From: CAZSHG01 sp964459995
GTDB lineage: Bacteria; UBP14; UBA6098
Reading direction: 5' to 3'
Length of the DNA stretch: 64,000 nt
Assembly: GCA_964459995.1 (NCBI GenBank)
Contig: CAYWOR010000001.1
Coordinates: 248,001-312,000 of the forward strand
Under the pieces are notes generated by a model that saw nothing but the letters and a program-made list of their open reading frames with translations, was not told the DNA's origin and ran no database searches. Made by a program: the position numbers and the translations under genes. Positions 35,991 to 46,500 of the stretch are shown here, in pieces; positions within the stretch are counted from its first letter, which is position 1; every line of letters begins with the position of its first letter.

Positions 35991-36839
35991 TTGCGGAATG
36001 TAGTCTTCATATTTGCGATTCTCGTTTTCAGCGCTTTTGCGTTGCACGAGGAACAGACCGCTCCCGCGCGGATGCTTGGGATGGGGGGGACAGTCGTAGC
36101 GGCCGGAAATGGCGTGTCGGATGTCCCCTTCAACCCTGCTATTTCAGCTGGAATTGGCAGAATGTCGCTTGCCGGGACATATTCAGCACGCTGGGAGCTG
36201 GAGGGGTTTCGTGAATATTCCGCCGCATTTGCGATGCCCGTGCGCTATGCAAATTTCGCGGTATATTGGCATGAGCGCAGTGTTGGCGATGTTTACGGTG
36301 AACACACCGCCGCGCTTAATGTGTCGAAAACCTTCCACGACGATATCCATGTTGGCATAACCGCAAAATTGTTGGCTACTTCCGCTCCCGGTGCGGAGCT
36401 TTGGGACGATCCGGCTTATAAAGGCGCCGTATATACGCCATGTGCAGATTTCGGGGTTCTTTATACACCAGGTGAAAAATGGCGCTTTGGCCTTTCCACG
36501 CGCAGTCTTGGTGCTCCTGAGGTGAAGCTTCTCGATTCGAGCATCGAAGGGGAGAAACTCGGAGGGCAGATTGCGCTCGGAAGCTCATGGGAGGCGGCAC
36601 CGGACCTGATTCTCGCGATGGATATTCTCTCTCACGAGGGGAATCTGCATAGGTGGACACCGCGAATCGGAATGGAGATAACCTTTTTCGAGACTGTGGC
36701 TCTTCGTGCGGGCGCTAATGGCGAAAGACTCTCTATGGGGGCTGGTTTGAAAGCCGATAGATGGGCTTTCGATTTCGGATTGCTTAATCATAGATGGCTG
36801 GGCAATATCTACAGAATAACATTGAGTTTAAACTACTAA
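35991..36839 (+). CDS. PorV/UPF0164-like outer-membrane protein
   Basis: A 282-residue exported barrel-type protein with start TTG at 35991. The signal peptide ends near residue 18. The family-like N-terminal motif PARMLGMGGTVVAAGNGVSDVPFNPA follows, and then repeated strands (HVGITAKLLATSA, PCADFGVLYTPGEKWRFGLS, RIGMEITFFETVALRAG). It ends in ITLSLNY with the C-terminal aromatic residue expected for barrel assembly. It lies five bases after the small anchored protein gene and ten before a lipoprotein gene. Role unknown; it may be a secretion shuttle or a lipid channel. Confidence 0.78.
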   Translation: MRNVVFIFAILVFSAFALHEEQTAPARMLGMGGTVVAAGNGVSDVPFNPAISAGIGRMSLAGTYSARWELEGFREYSAAFAMPVRYANFAVYWHERSVGDVYGEHTAALNVSKTFHDDIHVGITAKLLATSAPGAELWDDPAYKGAVYTPCADFGVLYTPGEKWRFGLSTRSLGAPEVKLLDSSIEGEKLGGQIALGSSWEAAPDLILAMDILSHEGNLHRWTPRIGMEITFFETVALRAGANGERLSMGAGLKADRWAFDFGLLNHRWLGNIYRITLSLNY

Positions 36840-36854
36840 ATACGGAGTATGGCG

Positions 36855-37481
36855 ATGAAAAAAACTTTCTTATCAATGCTAATTCTTTTCGCAATGATTA
36901 TGGTTGGATGTGCACCGAAAGTTATGATCCCCCCAAAAATCGATCTCTCCAAATATGAGAAAATCGGTTTGTTGGAACTTAACTCCAATTCGGAGGGGAA
37001 TTTGACGCCCTATCTTACCGAGCGTTTGCTTCAGTCGATTCTCGAGGATCAGCCGGGGATAATGGTTGTGGAGCTTGGCAGAGAGGAAGATTTGCTGTAT
37101 CAACTCGGTTTTCAAACGATGACACCGGATGCGATTCGTGCTATCGGAGATAACTATAATATCAAGACTATTCTCAGCGGAATCATCGATTTTACCTCTC
37201 CTGCAACATCTGTGGATTTCAGCGGCGGGCTAAAGAGCATGAGCGTAACCTCGTCCGTTTCGGCGATGCTGACTCTTAAAATGCGCGATTCCGCCTCCGG
37301 AGTTACGGTCTGGAGCGGTTCTTCACGCGCTGAACGCGAGATTTCCGATGCAGGATTTTTCGGGGGGACATTCCATTTCGATGCCGAAAACCCCGAAAAG
37401 GCTTACGGCAAACTCGCCGACAAACTCGTCCGCGACGTTACGAAAGATTTTCGTGTAACCTACGAAAGGCGAAGGGATTAG
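36855..37481 (+). CDS. CsgG/LpoB-like lipoprotein
   Basis: A 208-residue lipoprotein; ATG at 36855 is chosen because GGAG then sits at proper spacing. The lipobox is IMVGC. The mature part follows the CsgG/LpoB-like fold order: KIGLLELNSNS, TERLLQSIL, VVELGREEDLLYQLG, then IKTILSGIIDFTSPATSVDF, LTLKMRDSASGVTVWSGSSR and a C-terminal helix KAYGKLADKLVRDVTKDF. Proteins of this fold activate wall synthases or form secretion channels; the length fits the smaller, non-channel type. Neighbouring barrel genes suggest an envelope-assembly context. Confidence 0.7.
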   Translation: MKKTFLSMLILFAMIMVGCAPKVMIPPKIDLSKYEKIGLLELNSNSEGNLTPYLTERLLQSILEDQPGIMVVELGREEDLLYQLGFQTMTPDAIRAIGDNYNIKTILSGIIDFTSPATSVDFSGGLKSMSVTSSVSAMLTLKMRDSASGVTVWSGSSRAEREISDAGFFGGTFHFDAENPEKAYGKLADKLVRDVTKDFRVTYERRRD

Positions 37482-37492
37482 CGAGTTTATCG

Positions 37493-38266
37493 ATGGAGAC
37501 AAAATACGAAATAGCAAAGAACTGGTTTGCGCGCTATGTTGGCGTTAGCATCGACGAAATGGGCGATAGAATACTCTTGACTAACTTTCGGCATTATCTC
37601 GAAAGCTTCGCGAATAGGTTCGATGTTCCAATTCATGGTATCGGCGGACCGATGCAATCCGCGACGAACTCCGAGGGGTTATCGTTGATAAATTTCGGCA
37701 TGGGCTCGCCCAACGCCGCAACCATAATGGATCTGCTTTGCGCCCGAAAACCGCAGGCGGTGCTCTTTCTCGGTAAATGCGGCGGTATCAAACATGCGGC
37801 GGAAATCGGTCATTTCATACTTCCGATAGCCGCAATCCGCGGTGAAGGGACTTCGAACGATTATTTTCCCCCCGAAGTGCCTGCTTTGCCGTCGTTTAAA
37901 CTTCATAAATTCGTGTCGGAGAAGATACTAGAACACGGCCACGAATATCGCACCGGCGTTGTTTACACAACGAACCGACGGCTTTGGGAGTGGGACTCGG
38001 ATTTCAAGGAGTATCTGCGGAAGATTTCGGTAATCGGAATCGATATGGAGACCGCGACGATTTTTATTGTCGGACACGCGAACCATATTTCGCATGGCGC
38101 GCTGTTGCTTGTCTCGGATACCCCTATGACTCCGGAGGGTGTAAAAACAGAGGTTTCCGACCGCACGGTAACCGAGAAATACGCCGAGCTTCATCTTCAA
38201 ATTGGAATCGAGGCAATGAGCGAAATAACTGACATGGGAGAATTAATAAAGCACTTCACTTTTTAA
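37493..38266 (+). CDS. amn: AMP nucleosidase (short, Bacteroidetes type)
   Basis: A 257-residue cytoplasmic enzyme of the nucleoside phosphorylase fold that splits AMP into adenine and ribose-5-phosphate. Seen motifs are NFGMGSPNAATIMDLL, AVLFLGKCGG, the base and ribose contact region around VIGIDMETATIFIVGH, and LLLVSDTPMTPEG. The length equals the short form that lacks the N-terminal regulatory domain of the E. coli enzyme. It begins 11 bases after the lipoprotein gene without a clear ribosome site. It is metabolically unrelated to the flanking envelope genes. Confidence 0.9.
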   Translation: METKYEIAKNWFARYVGVSIDEMGDRILLTNFRHYLESFANRFDVPIHGIGGPMQSATNSEGLSLINFGMGSPNAATIMDLLCARKPQAVLFLGKCGGIKHAAEIGHFILPIAAIRGEGTSNDYFPPEVPALPSFKLHKFVSEKILEHGHEYRTGVVYTTNRRLWEWDSDFKEYLRKISVIGIDMETATIFIVGHANHISHGALLLVSDTPMTPEGVKTEVSDRTVTEKYAELHLQIGIEAMSEITDMGELIKHFTF

Positions 38267-38307
38267 GTAAAGTCAATTATTAATAGGGAGAAATCGCGAC
38301 TTATTCG

Positions 38308-39750
38308 ATGAAAAAATTCATTGCGACATTATTTCTCTTCGCCGCAGGAGTTTTTGCAGTGGGGCTTGGGGGATATTACGAAATCCAGACCCGCCTCGCA
38401 GAGGACGGCACATGGCAATTGTTCGAGCCGAATCATCGATTCGAATTGCGCCTTCACGCCTCACCTTGGCAGGACACCGAGGCTTTTGCGAAATTCTATG
38501 CCGAGCTTTCGCGAATGCAGGATAACGATCCCGAAAGGCGTCTTCGGGAATACACTCTTCTCGAAGGGCACCTCAAATACCGATGGCCACAGCATTTCGA
38601 GGTTTTAGCCTTCACGAAGGAGAACCGGTTTTGGTTTTCGCAGGGGCTTTTCGAGGTAGTTACCGCGGATCGGCTTGCGGGGGATTCGCAAGCGCTTCGT
38701 ATGGATTTCTGGGGTTTCGGACCGGTGAGCGGGCTGGCTTATTACAATGATTGGTCGGGCTCCTCGGGAAGAGAGGATGCTCTCGTAGGGCGGATAAATG
38801 CACCCTTTTGGAAGGACAGAGTTCGTTTTGGGGCAACTGCCGCGCGAAAAGATTGGGGTGCTTCAACCTCCGATTATAATGCGGTCGTCGGCGGTGATGT
38901 TGGAGTTTCTGTCGGGCGGACAATCCCTCAATTGAGGCATTTCGGGAATATCGACATCACAGCGCAGGCCGCTACGAGCAGGACGCCTTTTGAGCCTCAG
39001 AGTGCCGACGACTTGATTTGGGCGGTGGAGATGCGTCAGCTCAAGCTCAAGGATTTCGAGCTTCAGGCGCGTTATCACGATTATGGCGCTGATTTTCGTA
39101 GCTATCTCTCGAACCAATTCGATTACGAGCAAAAGTTCAATGAGAGCGGCTATTATCTTCGCGGGGTCTATTTCTTTCCGATGAAGGCTGTCAATCTTTC
39201 TGCGAGTTATTCGCACACGAGCGCTCCTCAAAATAGGCTTCAGATAGTGTCCGAGTCGAACCCAAACCGGGATTATCGTGAAATATATGGTGAAATATAT
39301 ATTGAATGGGTCAACAATATTAAATCGAGAGTTTACTTCAAACAATACAATGGATGGGATCCGACCTATAACTCGAATCGCGATTATCCGACGTTTTTTG
39401 GCGAGATGAGCCTTGAAAACAGCCTTGCGAAAGTGCGTGCGCAGGTTCGCGCCAAAGATATTGGCACACCCTATCAGGTCATTGCGACAGGTGCGGAGAT
39501 AAATGTCAACCTATCGAAAGATTTGAAACTTTATGCGCGCGCTGTCAATGCCGCCGAAGACTACGAATCACGCCAAACAGCTTTTGTGCAACTTCGCTAT
39601 GAGAGATTCCAGCCAGCGGAGATTTTTCTCGAATTTGGTAATCCGGGAGATTCTGATAATGACCTCACAAATGACGATGATTTTGTCAATGAGGCCGCCA
39701 GTCATGGGGTTAACAAGCAAATAAAACTTTTCGTAAAGGTGTATTTCTGA
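38308..39750 (+). CDS. Outer-membrane beta-barrel protein, first gene of the coupled CBM48 locus
   Basis: A 480-residue exported protein. A signal peptide (1-17) is followed by alternating amphipathic strands over its whole length (HLKYRWPQHFEVLAFTKENR, ARYHDYGADFRSYLS, GYYLRGVYFFPMKAVNLSASYS) and a C-terminal KLFVKVYF of barrel type. The strand pattern resembles porins or alginate-export-like barrels, but I recognise no family. Its stop codon shares one base with the ATG of the inner-membrane protein gene, which itself overlaps the CBM48-barrel gene. The products are therefore made together. Confidence 0.8.
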   Translation: MKKFIATLFLFAAGVFAVGLGGYYEIQTRLAEDGTWQLFEPNHRFELRLHASPWQDTEAFAKFYAELSRMQDNDPERRLREYTLLEGHLKYRWPQHFEVLAFTKENRFWFSQGLFEVVTADRLAGDSQALRMDFWGFGPVSGLAYYNDWSGSSGREDALVGRINAPFWKDRVRFGATAARKDWGASTSDYNAVVGGDVGVSVGRTIPQLRHFGNIDITAQAATSRTPFEPQSADDLIWAVEMRQLKLKDFELQARYHDYGADFRSYLSNQFDYEQKFNESGYYLRGVYFFPMKAVNLSASYSHTSAPQNRLQIVSESNPNRDYREIYGEIYIEWVNNIKSRVYFKQYNGWDPTYNSNRDYPTFFGEMSLENSLAKVRAQVRAKDIGTPYQVIATGAEINVNLSKDLKLYARAVNAAEDYESRQTAFVQLRYERFQPAEIFLEFGNPGDSDNDLTNDDDFVNEAASHGVNKQIKLFVKVYF

Positions 39751-40283
39751 TGAAAGAAAAAATACAGCTTCCGTTGGATTTCAAAATGTGGACAATGGTT
39801 CCCGTATATCTTGTGCTCATTGGAATTGTCTTTTATTTTGGGAGTGTGCTAGGTGCACGCTGGGCTTGGATGATTGGCTCACTCCTTATTGGAATATTGA
39901 CAGGAATACCCGCCGCGAAATGGGAACTTGCCGCAATCGGGGAATCATGGGAGGAGATACTCCACGGGCCGCTTGTGGGGTTCCGGCTTGCATATTTCAA
40001 GAAAGAAGGCGCGCGCAGAAGATCCTTCTATTTTCTGATTATGTCATTACTGGTTCCAGTGATTTATTTTCTGCTATCATATAATTTTTATTGGTATAGA
40101 TATTTATCCGAGTCCGACATTCGGGATTCCCTTTATCTAATGGTTCGTTGGAATGGATGGTATTGGTTCCCTTATGTTTTCGGGATGTCATTTTCCAGCA
40201 CATGTCTTCCGCGCCTTATAGCGGCGGAGAGCTACAAACACGATAAAATCCCCTATCCGCGCGGGGTGAAAGATGCGAAATAA
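39750..40283 (+). CDS. Four-helix inner-membrane protein of unknown function
   Basis: A 177-residue protein with four predicted membrane helices (VPVYLVLIGIVFYFG, WAWMIGSLLIGILTGIP, FYFLIMSLLVPVIYFLLSY, WYWFPYVFGMSFSSTCLP) and a basic cytoplasmic loop (YFKKEGARRRS). AAAGGTG precedes the ATG. It overlaps the upstream barrel gene by one base and the downstream CBM48-barrel gene by 11 bases, a strong sign of translational coupling. No family recognised. It could be an inner-membrane component that works with the two barrels. Confidence 0.75.
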   Translation: MKEKIQLPLDFKMWTMVPVYLVLIGIVFYFGSVLGARWAWMIGSLLIGILTGIPAAKWELAAIGESWEEILHGPLVGFRLAYFKKEGARRRSFYFLIMSLLVPVIYFLLSYNFYWYRYLSESDIRDSLYLMVRWNGWYWFPYVFGMSFSSTCLPRLIAAESYKHDKIPYPRGVKDAK

Positions 40284-43029
40284 ACTTGACAGACATGTTT
40301 TGGCGATTTTATCCGCCGGAGTTGTGGTAATTATGTCGCTGACAGCTTTAGCGGCGGTCGAGATGTCGGAGATGGGTGCGGTTTTCACTTTGGATGCACC
40401 GGAAGCACAATCCGTGCATCTTACAGGTGATTTCAACGGCTGGTCGGAATCCGCTACGCCGATGAAATTGGCTGGCGGTCTTTGGCGTGTCGAACTCGAA
40501 CTCGCCCCGAAACGTTATGAATACAAGTTTTTGGTCGATGGGAGATATATCGAAGACCCTGATAATCCAAACACAAATCCCGATCCCTATGGCGGAGTGA
40601 ATTCCGTTGTAACGGTCCACCCGAGCGGAGAAGTGCCTCTTCCCGACGACCCGCGAGGCGATCGAATTGATCCAAAAAAACTTTCCGATTCGAGCGCGAT
40701 TCTTTTCGAGTATCAAAACCCAAATGCGCGCAAAGTATTCATTGCAGGCGATTTCAACGACTGGTCAACCGAAAAAAATCCATTGATGAACGATGGAAAT
40801 GGGTTATGGAAAACAACGATTGACATATCGCCGGGTAAATACGAGTATAAATATTACGTCGATTATGAATATATTATCGATCCTAACAACCCTAATCGCG
40901 TTCCTGACCCCTATGGCGGCGAGAATTCGATTATATATGTTCCGATATCGGATTACGATTTGATTGACGACGGCTTCAGAGGTAATGAATTTGTGGAGGT
41001 GATAGATTCACACGAACCGCAAACACGAATGCAGACTCAACCCGATGCGAATCGTTCTGCAGAAGGGACGGAATATGCTTTCGAGTATTACAACCCCGGA
41101 GCGAGGCAGGTTTTTATCGCCGGTGATTTTAATTCGTGGTCTCCAAACGCCGCGGAAATGGTCTCTACCGGCGAAGGCAATTGGTCGAAAAAAATTGTCT
41201 TAAAGCCGGGAAAATATGGTTATAAATATATTGTCGATGGCAACTGGCAACCAGACCCTGAAAATCCCAATACACAGCCTGATGGCTACGGCGGAGTGAA
41301 TTCGGTAGTGGAGATTTCGAAATCCGGCGAAATTGTGAGGTCAGAGAAGGCCAAAATTGCCGACCGTGTGTCGAACACTTTCGCAAATAGCAGGGTCTAT
41401 ATCGGCGGGAAATACACCGGTATCGCCGAAAGTAGGTGGAATCGCGACGGCGACGGACGTTTTCGCCTCAATGTGCCGAGGCATCGAATGGAAGCCTTCT
41501 TGCGGGTTAAAATAAGCGATAATGTGCGCGCGGTGGGGGCTTTGAGTTTTGATACAAAAGAGGCTGAAAGGATTTACGAGACATCTCTTGCAATGGATAG
41601 TGCCGCAGTAGAGCTTGTCAACGATAATTTCCGTGCACAAATATACTATAACCGGCCTGTGGGCGGGCTTGGCGACCCGTTGGATATGGTTGGGAACTCG
41701 GCGATGGCGGGGAGCCCCGATGTCGAGATTCCTTTTGGAATGGGCACTGGCGGAATTAAAGCCGAAGGCGAGCTTTTCGGTGCGAAGTTGACCGGTATCT
41801 ACGCCGATAGGTATCACAGCAGAGCGGCCCAATTGCCCGACGGCGCGCTTCTCGACGGTCTCGGAAGGCCGACTTTCGGGCTTTTCGCAGAAGATGTAAT
41901 CTCGCCATCTCCAAACCCGAACGCTTACACAGGATATTCGACAGATATTCTCGCGGCGCGGATTTCACGCGGGATAGGACCTACGGAGATCGGCGCATCG
42001 TTACGAATGGATTCGGGGAATTGGTGGTATTCTTACGCATCCATGAGTTTGCCGGAACTTTCCGAGTGGGTTGATTCCACCGGCTCTACAAGCGATTGGT
42101 TCGCACTTGGCAAAACAGAATGGCTTTATGGCGCGGATTTGCGGCTTAAAATAGGCCCCACGAGCCTTTGGACAGAGTATCTGCTATATGACTATGTCGG
42201 TGGAGTTGTCGCAGGAAATCGTGAAAACGATGCTCGCGACAACAACGGTCCTATCGACCTCGAACTCGGCGCTAGAAAGGGAAATCTCGGCGATGTTGGA
42301 TTTGGAATCGATCTTTTCGATTTGGCCATAATCGGCGGCAAATACTCGTCCTTGGTCTATTCCGCTCCGAAGGACAGCGGCGTTTACTTAGAGCCGGCAC
42401 CATCGATTTCCGGAAGCGGAAGGGTCGATATGACATATTTCGAGCTTGTCCCGGAGGTCTCGACAACATGGTGGGAGAGCTACGACCTCGAAATCGGCCT
42501 TCAGCGATATTTTCCGGTTACATTACGCGGAGGAATCGAGAAATCTGCGGATTCGTTTACTGATACTCGTCGGGATGTTCGAAAACTCGGCTTCTCGGCA
42601 AAGGGTTCTATCCTTTGGGATTTCGTTCTTTACGATATTTGCGGCGATTGGGCAAACGCGGAATATGCTGACGGAGCTACTCAATTCGAGTTCTTATCGA
42701 AGTATGCATTGTCAATAAATCTTACCGAGAATTGGTATGTCGGTGTGGATGCAGTATTTCACGCCATCGAAGCTATTTCCGCCGAAGATTCGATATTGTG
42801 GGACGGCGTGTCCAAACCTTTGTTCGCATATATTCAATATAGCCCTGTGCAAAATGTCCGAATGCAGGTTTACTGGGGCTTCCATCCCTCGATGGCAAAC
42901 GGCTGGGTCGCGGGACGCCGCGAATTTGTCGATACATATATGCGCGAAAACGGCGCGACCTTCGCCGAGGCGTGGGAAGAGCTTGATAAAGTCCGTCAGA
43001 TTGGGTTCCGCGGCGAAATCGATTTCTAA
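40273..43029 (+). CDS. Triple CBM48 (glycogen-binding-like) domains fused to an outer-membrane beta-barrel
   Basis: A 918-residue exported protein; GGGGTGA precedes the ATG. After the signal peptide (1-28) come three CBM48/AMPK-beta-like domains at about 36-115, 142-224 and 267-348. Each has the (T/A)GDFN(G/D/S)W motif, a YEYK or YGYK(F/Y) strand and a DP(D/N/E)NPN...PD(P/G)YGG(V/E)NS loop. Such modules bind glycogen or starch. From about 375 to the end the sequence is beta-rich and ends in RGEIDF, like an outer-membrane barrel. This fusion would place three glucan-binding heads on one barrel. A fourth CBM48 is encoded next door. I know no characterised protein of this layout. Confidence 0.82.
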   Translation: MRNKLDRHVLAILSAGVVVIMSLTALAAVEMSEMGAVFTLDAPEAQSVHLTGDFNGWSESATPMKLAGGLWRVELELAPKRYEYKFLVDGRYIEDPDNPNTNPDPYGGVNSVVTVHPSGEVPLPDDPRGDRIDPKKLSDSSAILFEYQNPNARKVFIAGDFNDWSTEKNPLMNDGNGLWKTTIDISPGKYEYKYYVDYEYIIDPNNPNRVPDPYGGENSIIYVPISDYDLIDDGFRGNEFVEVIDSHEPQTRMQTQPDANRSAEGTEYAFEYYNPGARQVFIAGDFNSWSPNAAEMVSTGEGNWSKKIVLKPGKYGYKYIVDGNWQPDPENPNTQPDGYGGVNSVVEISKSGEIVRSEKAKIADRVSNTFANSRVYIGGKYTGIAESRWNRDGDGRFRLNVPRHRMEAFLRVKISDNVRAVGALSFDTKEAERIYETSLAMDSAAVELVNDNFRAQIYYNRPVGGLGDPLDMVGNSAMAGSPDVEIPFGMGTGGIKAEGELFGAKLTGIYADRYHSRAAQLPDGALLDGLGRPTFGLFAEDVISPSPNPNAYTGYSTDILAARISRGIGPTEIGASLRMDSGNWWYSYASMSLPELSEWVDSTGSTSDWFALGKTEWLYGADLRLKIGPTSLWTEYLLYDYVGGVVAGNRENDARDNNGPIDLELGARKGNLGDVGFGIDLFDLAIIGGKYSSLVYSAPKDSGVYLEPAPSISGSGRVDMTYFELVPEVSTTWWESYDLEIGLQRYFPVTLRGGIEKSADSFTDTRRDVRKLGFSAKGSILWDFVLYDICGDWANAEYADGATQFEFLSKYALSINLTENWYVGVDAVFHAIEAISAEDSILWDGVSKPLFAYIQYSPVQNVRMQVYWGFHPSMANGWVAGRREFVDTYMRENGATFAEAWEELDKVRQIGFRGEIDF

Positions 43030-43038
43030 GGGGCGTTT

Positions 43039-43434
43039 ATGAAAAGGGCTATCGAGACATTCGCAGTTATCGCAATTCTTTTTTTCTGCGCCTGTGCGGT
43101 TGGAGATGCAATCAAAAACAGGCTTCCGGCACCTCATAGAGTTGACGGAGGTGTGCTTTTCATGTATGAATACCCCGCCGCCAAACATGTGCAGGTTTGC
43201 GGAAATTTCAACAATTGGTGCGGAACCAAAGACACCGGCGGAATTCTCGATCCATCGATCGGGGTGATGTCCGACGAAAACGGCGACGGAATTTGGGAGT
43301 TTAAGATCGATCTTCCACCGGGAAGATACCAATATAAATATGTCGTGGACAGAATTAGCTGGGTGATGGACCCCTCGAACCCGAACATCGATTCGGAAGA
43401 TGGCATCGAAAACAGTCTTCTGATTCTCCGTTAG
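43039..43434 (+). CDS. Single CBM48-like (glycogen-binding) lipoprotein
   Basis: A 131-residue exported protein; AAGGGG precedes the ATG nine bases after the CBM48-barrel stop. A hydrophobic signal ends in FFCACAVGD, which could be a lipobox (LFFCAC), so lipidation is likely but not certain. Residues about 40-131 are one CBM48-like domain: FMYEYPAAKHVQVCGNFNNW, GIWEFKIDLPPGRYQYKYVVD, then DPSNPN...DGIENS. It is the fourth module of this type in the locus and has no catalytic part. It probably binds alpha-glucan beside the barrel protein. Confidence 0.85.
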   Translation: MKRAIETFAVIAILFFCACAVGDAIKNRLPAPHRVDGGVLFMYEYPAAKHVQVCGNFNNWCGTKDTGGILDPSIGVMSDENGDGIWEFKIDLPPGRYQYKYVVDRISWVMDPSNPNIDSEDGIENSLLILR

Positions 43435-43489
43435 AGCGGGTTTGAACGTTAGGCGATTATAGAATATTTTGAAAACCGCTTCTGTATCC

Positions 43490-43517
43490 TTGACTCGACT
43501 CGAAAAAACGATATTTT
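43490..43517 (+). promoter_or_regulatory. Candidate promoter of the tandem BNR-like genes
   Basis: TTGACT (43490-43495) and TATTTT (43512-43517) are 16 bases apart and lie 26 bases before the first ATG, in the gap after the CBM48 operon. Confidence 0.5.
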
Positions 43518-43542
43518 AATTGTGATGAAAATACGGTGAGAT

Positions 43543-46500
43543 ATGCTTCGTAAAATAATCGCGATAACTTTCATAATTTTCGCAATAACCGCTCTTGCCG
43601 AGCCTGTTGTTGTCGCACGGGATGTTCATGGTTCGGCTTCCGGCCTTAACAATCAACGCACGATTGTCCGAAATTCGGGGGGGATTCTTTATTGCGCATA
43701 TTCCGGTTTCGACGGCGGAAGCTACCAGATTTACATCGCGATGAGCAACGACAACGGCACTTCGTGGGTTCCAGATTGGCGTCAAATAACATTCGACACG
43801 ACGAATCACTACCAGCCATCGCTCGTAATCGATTCGCAGGACACTCTTCATTTAGTTTGGCGCGGGAACAGTGTTACAGGTTCCGATGCCAATCTGCTTT
43901 ATGCCAAATGGCCGGCTTTCACAATCACCACACTTTGCGCTTCATCCGGTTATCCGGGGGCATATTGCCCGAGTATGGCGGTCGGTCCGGATGACGATTT
44001 GCATGTTGTATGGACAGGTTGCCCTTCCGGATGGCAGGTTCGATATATGCGGTTCGATGTCGCCACCGGCAGTTGGGGACCGACGGAGAATGTCGGTGTG
44101 ATGACCCCCTCGCGCTGGCCCTCTGTTGAAGCGGACACTGACGGCAACCCGCATGTGGTTTACCGAAACACTTTCGGAAGCCCAAGTCATTACCGTTGCT
44201 CGCATCGAATGAAGATAGGCGGGACATGGCGCGGTTTCAACGGCGAAAACCGAGATACCCTCGATGTCTTCCTCGTTTCTGGAAGATCCTCGCTGGAATT
44301 CACGAGTATCTATATCGATCCGGACGATAATCTTTACGCCACATGGCAATGGAACGATTATTTCGGAAGCCACCCCGACACGGTGCGTTTTCGGAAATTC
44401 AATCATTCTGCCTACACTTGGGGAGCGGAGACAGCGATATGGGGCAACGATAGCTCGGACAGCTACACGGCCTACAACGGCGATGTCGTAGTCGATTCTT
44501 CTGGTGTGATATATGTTTTCTACCATGACAACGATTCTTGTTATGTTGCGATTTCCTACGACGGCGGTTTGAGCTTCGTCGGTGACAGTGTTGTCAGCCA
44601 TGGTAATTACACTGCGCGTTATCCAACCGCGCGCGGCTCGCTATGGCCGCCGTTCAACCGCACAGGCTCATGTATCGACTATGTTTATACTTGGAGCCAC
44701 CCTGATAGCACGATAAAATATCTAATTTACGACAATACCTGCGGCCAAAAAGAAACAACCTTTGTGGTCGCGGAGACAGTTTTTCCGCCCTCCGGTGTGA
44801 TTTTATCCTGCTCCGATCAATCTATAATCACCTATATTGCTTGCCCGGAGCCTTGTTCGGTTTCGCTGTTCAGCTCTCCCGCGACTGTCGAGTATTACGA
44901 TTCCGCCAGCGCGACGTGGCGGCCGGTTTCCGCGCGTGATCCCTCGGTGTGGGAGCCATACGAGGTTCCCGGTGCGGACTGGGTTTGGGGAAGTATGATG
45001 TCCGCGGGGCGTGGATATTGGTTTCGCGCCTTTATCGAGCATGACTGCACCGAGTTCTCGCGTGCTACGATAAAAATCCGTTGCGACAATCAGGCGTGGG
45101 TCTATTGCAACGACGAATTTGTCGATACGACCAACGGCTATTCCGGCACCGGCCCATGGGGATGGCGGACGATGTTCGAGTTCGACCTGACCGAATTTCT
45201 CCATGGCGGGACAGACACTTTCACAATCTTGGCGACAAATGTCAGCGGCTGGGCGGGTCTGGCCTTTCATATCTCGATAGAAAATCCCGGCGGATGTTGT
45301 GGTGAAATAGATCCGTGGTCGATAGATTACGTCGTGAACGGCAGACACTATTCTTATGGCGATCCGGAGCTTGATTGGGACGGCGATTCGACGCTGATTT
45401 TCACCCCCATGCCGCCGGATACTTTCCAAAACGGCGACACAGTTTTCGCGAAGCTCCTTTTTGCCGCGGACACATGCGTAGGCGAGCTTGACACGGTTGT
45501 AACCAACGCGTCGGTATTGTTCTTCATCGACCTTGCGCCGCCGGTGATTCAGCTTATCTCGCCGTCATTTGGCGATTTGACCTCACTGCCGGACAACTTT
45601 TTCTTCGGCCTTTGGGACAGCATATCCGGGTTGGACATAGCTTCGATTCGTGCCGATGTCGCCGGGTTGATTTTCGGCGATGGCGAATTCGGTGCGATTT
45701 ACGCCGATTCGGTTTTCTCCTTCGCCGCTACCGATGTCGGAATTGTCTGGTCGCCGGGAGATTCAATAATCATTAGTATAAGCGCGTGGGATTCACCCGA
45801 TTTGTGCGATCCGAATGCAGATACACTTCGTTGGGCTTGGTTCATGCGCGACCCGGAAGCTCCTATACCCTCGATTATCGAGCCGGAACCATGGATTTAC
45901 AGCGCCTGCGCGCCGGAATCCATCATGGTAGAAATACTCGACCCCCACGGCATCGCCCCCGCGACCATCGAACTCGAGATAAACGGCGAGATTTTCACTG
46001 TCGATTCCCCCGAGATAAGCTGGGAAGAGCCGGTTCTGACCTATTTTGCAGTCGATGGCTGGCCGAATACCGACACGATACGAGTGTCCTTGAATCACGC
46101 CGAGGATATTTTCGGCAACGACATCTCCGCACCGCTACAGTGGGCTTTCATTGTCGATTACGAGCCACCCACCGCGGAGATGACCGCCCCCGCGGTAGAA
46201 ATGACCCGCGATGTCCGTCAAGATATTGTTATTTGGATCTGCGACCGGCTGTCCGGCGTCGATCCCTCGACCGCATTACTGAACATCGACGGCGCGGAAT
46301 TTCCTCTTGAAAACATGCAATGGACACCCGATGCCCCCTGCGGCGAGCTTTATTTCCGCCCTGAGGATGTCGGCCTGATTTTCGTAAACGGCGAAACCGT
46401 GCATGTCTGCCTGACAATCGGCGACTCCCCAAATAGATGCGCGCCGAATGTCGCCGAATTCTGCTGGAGCTTCCTAATCGAGCCGGAGGTCGGTTGTGAG

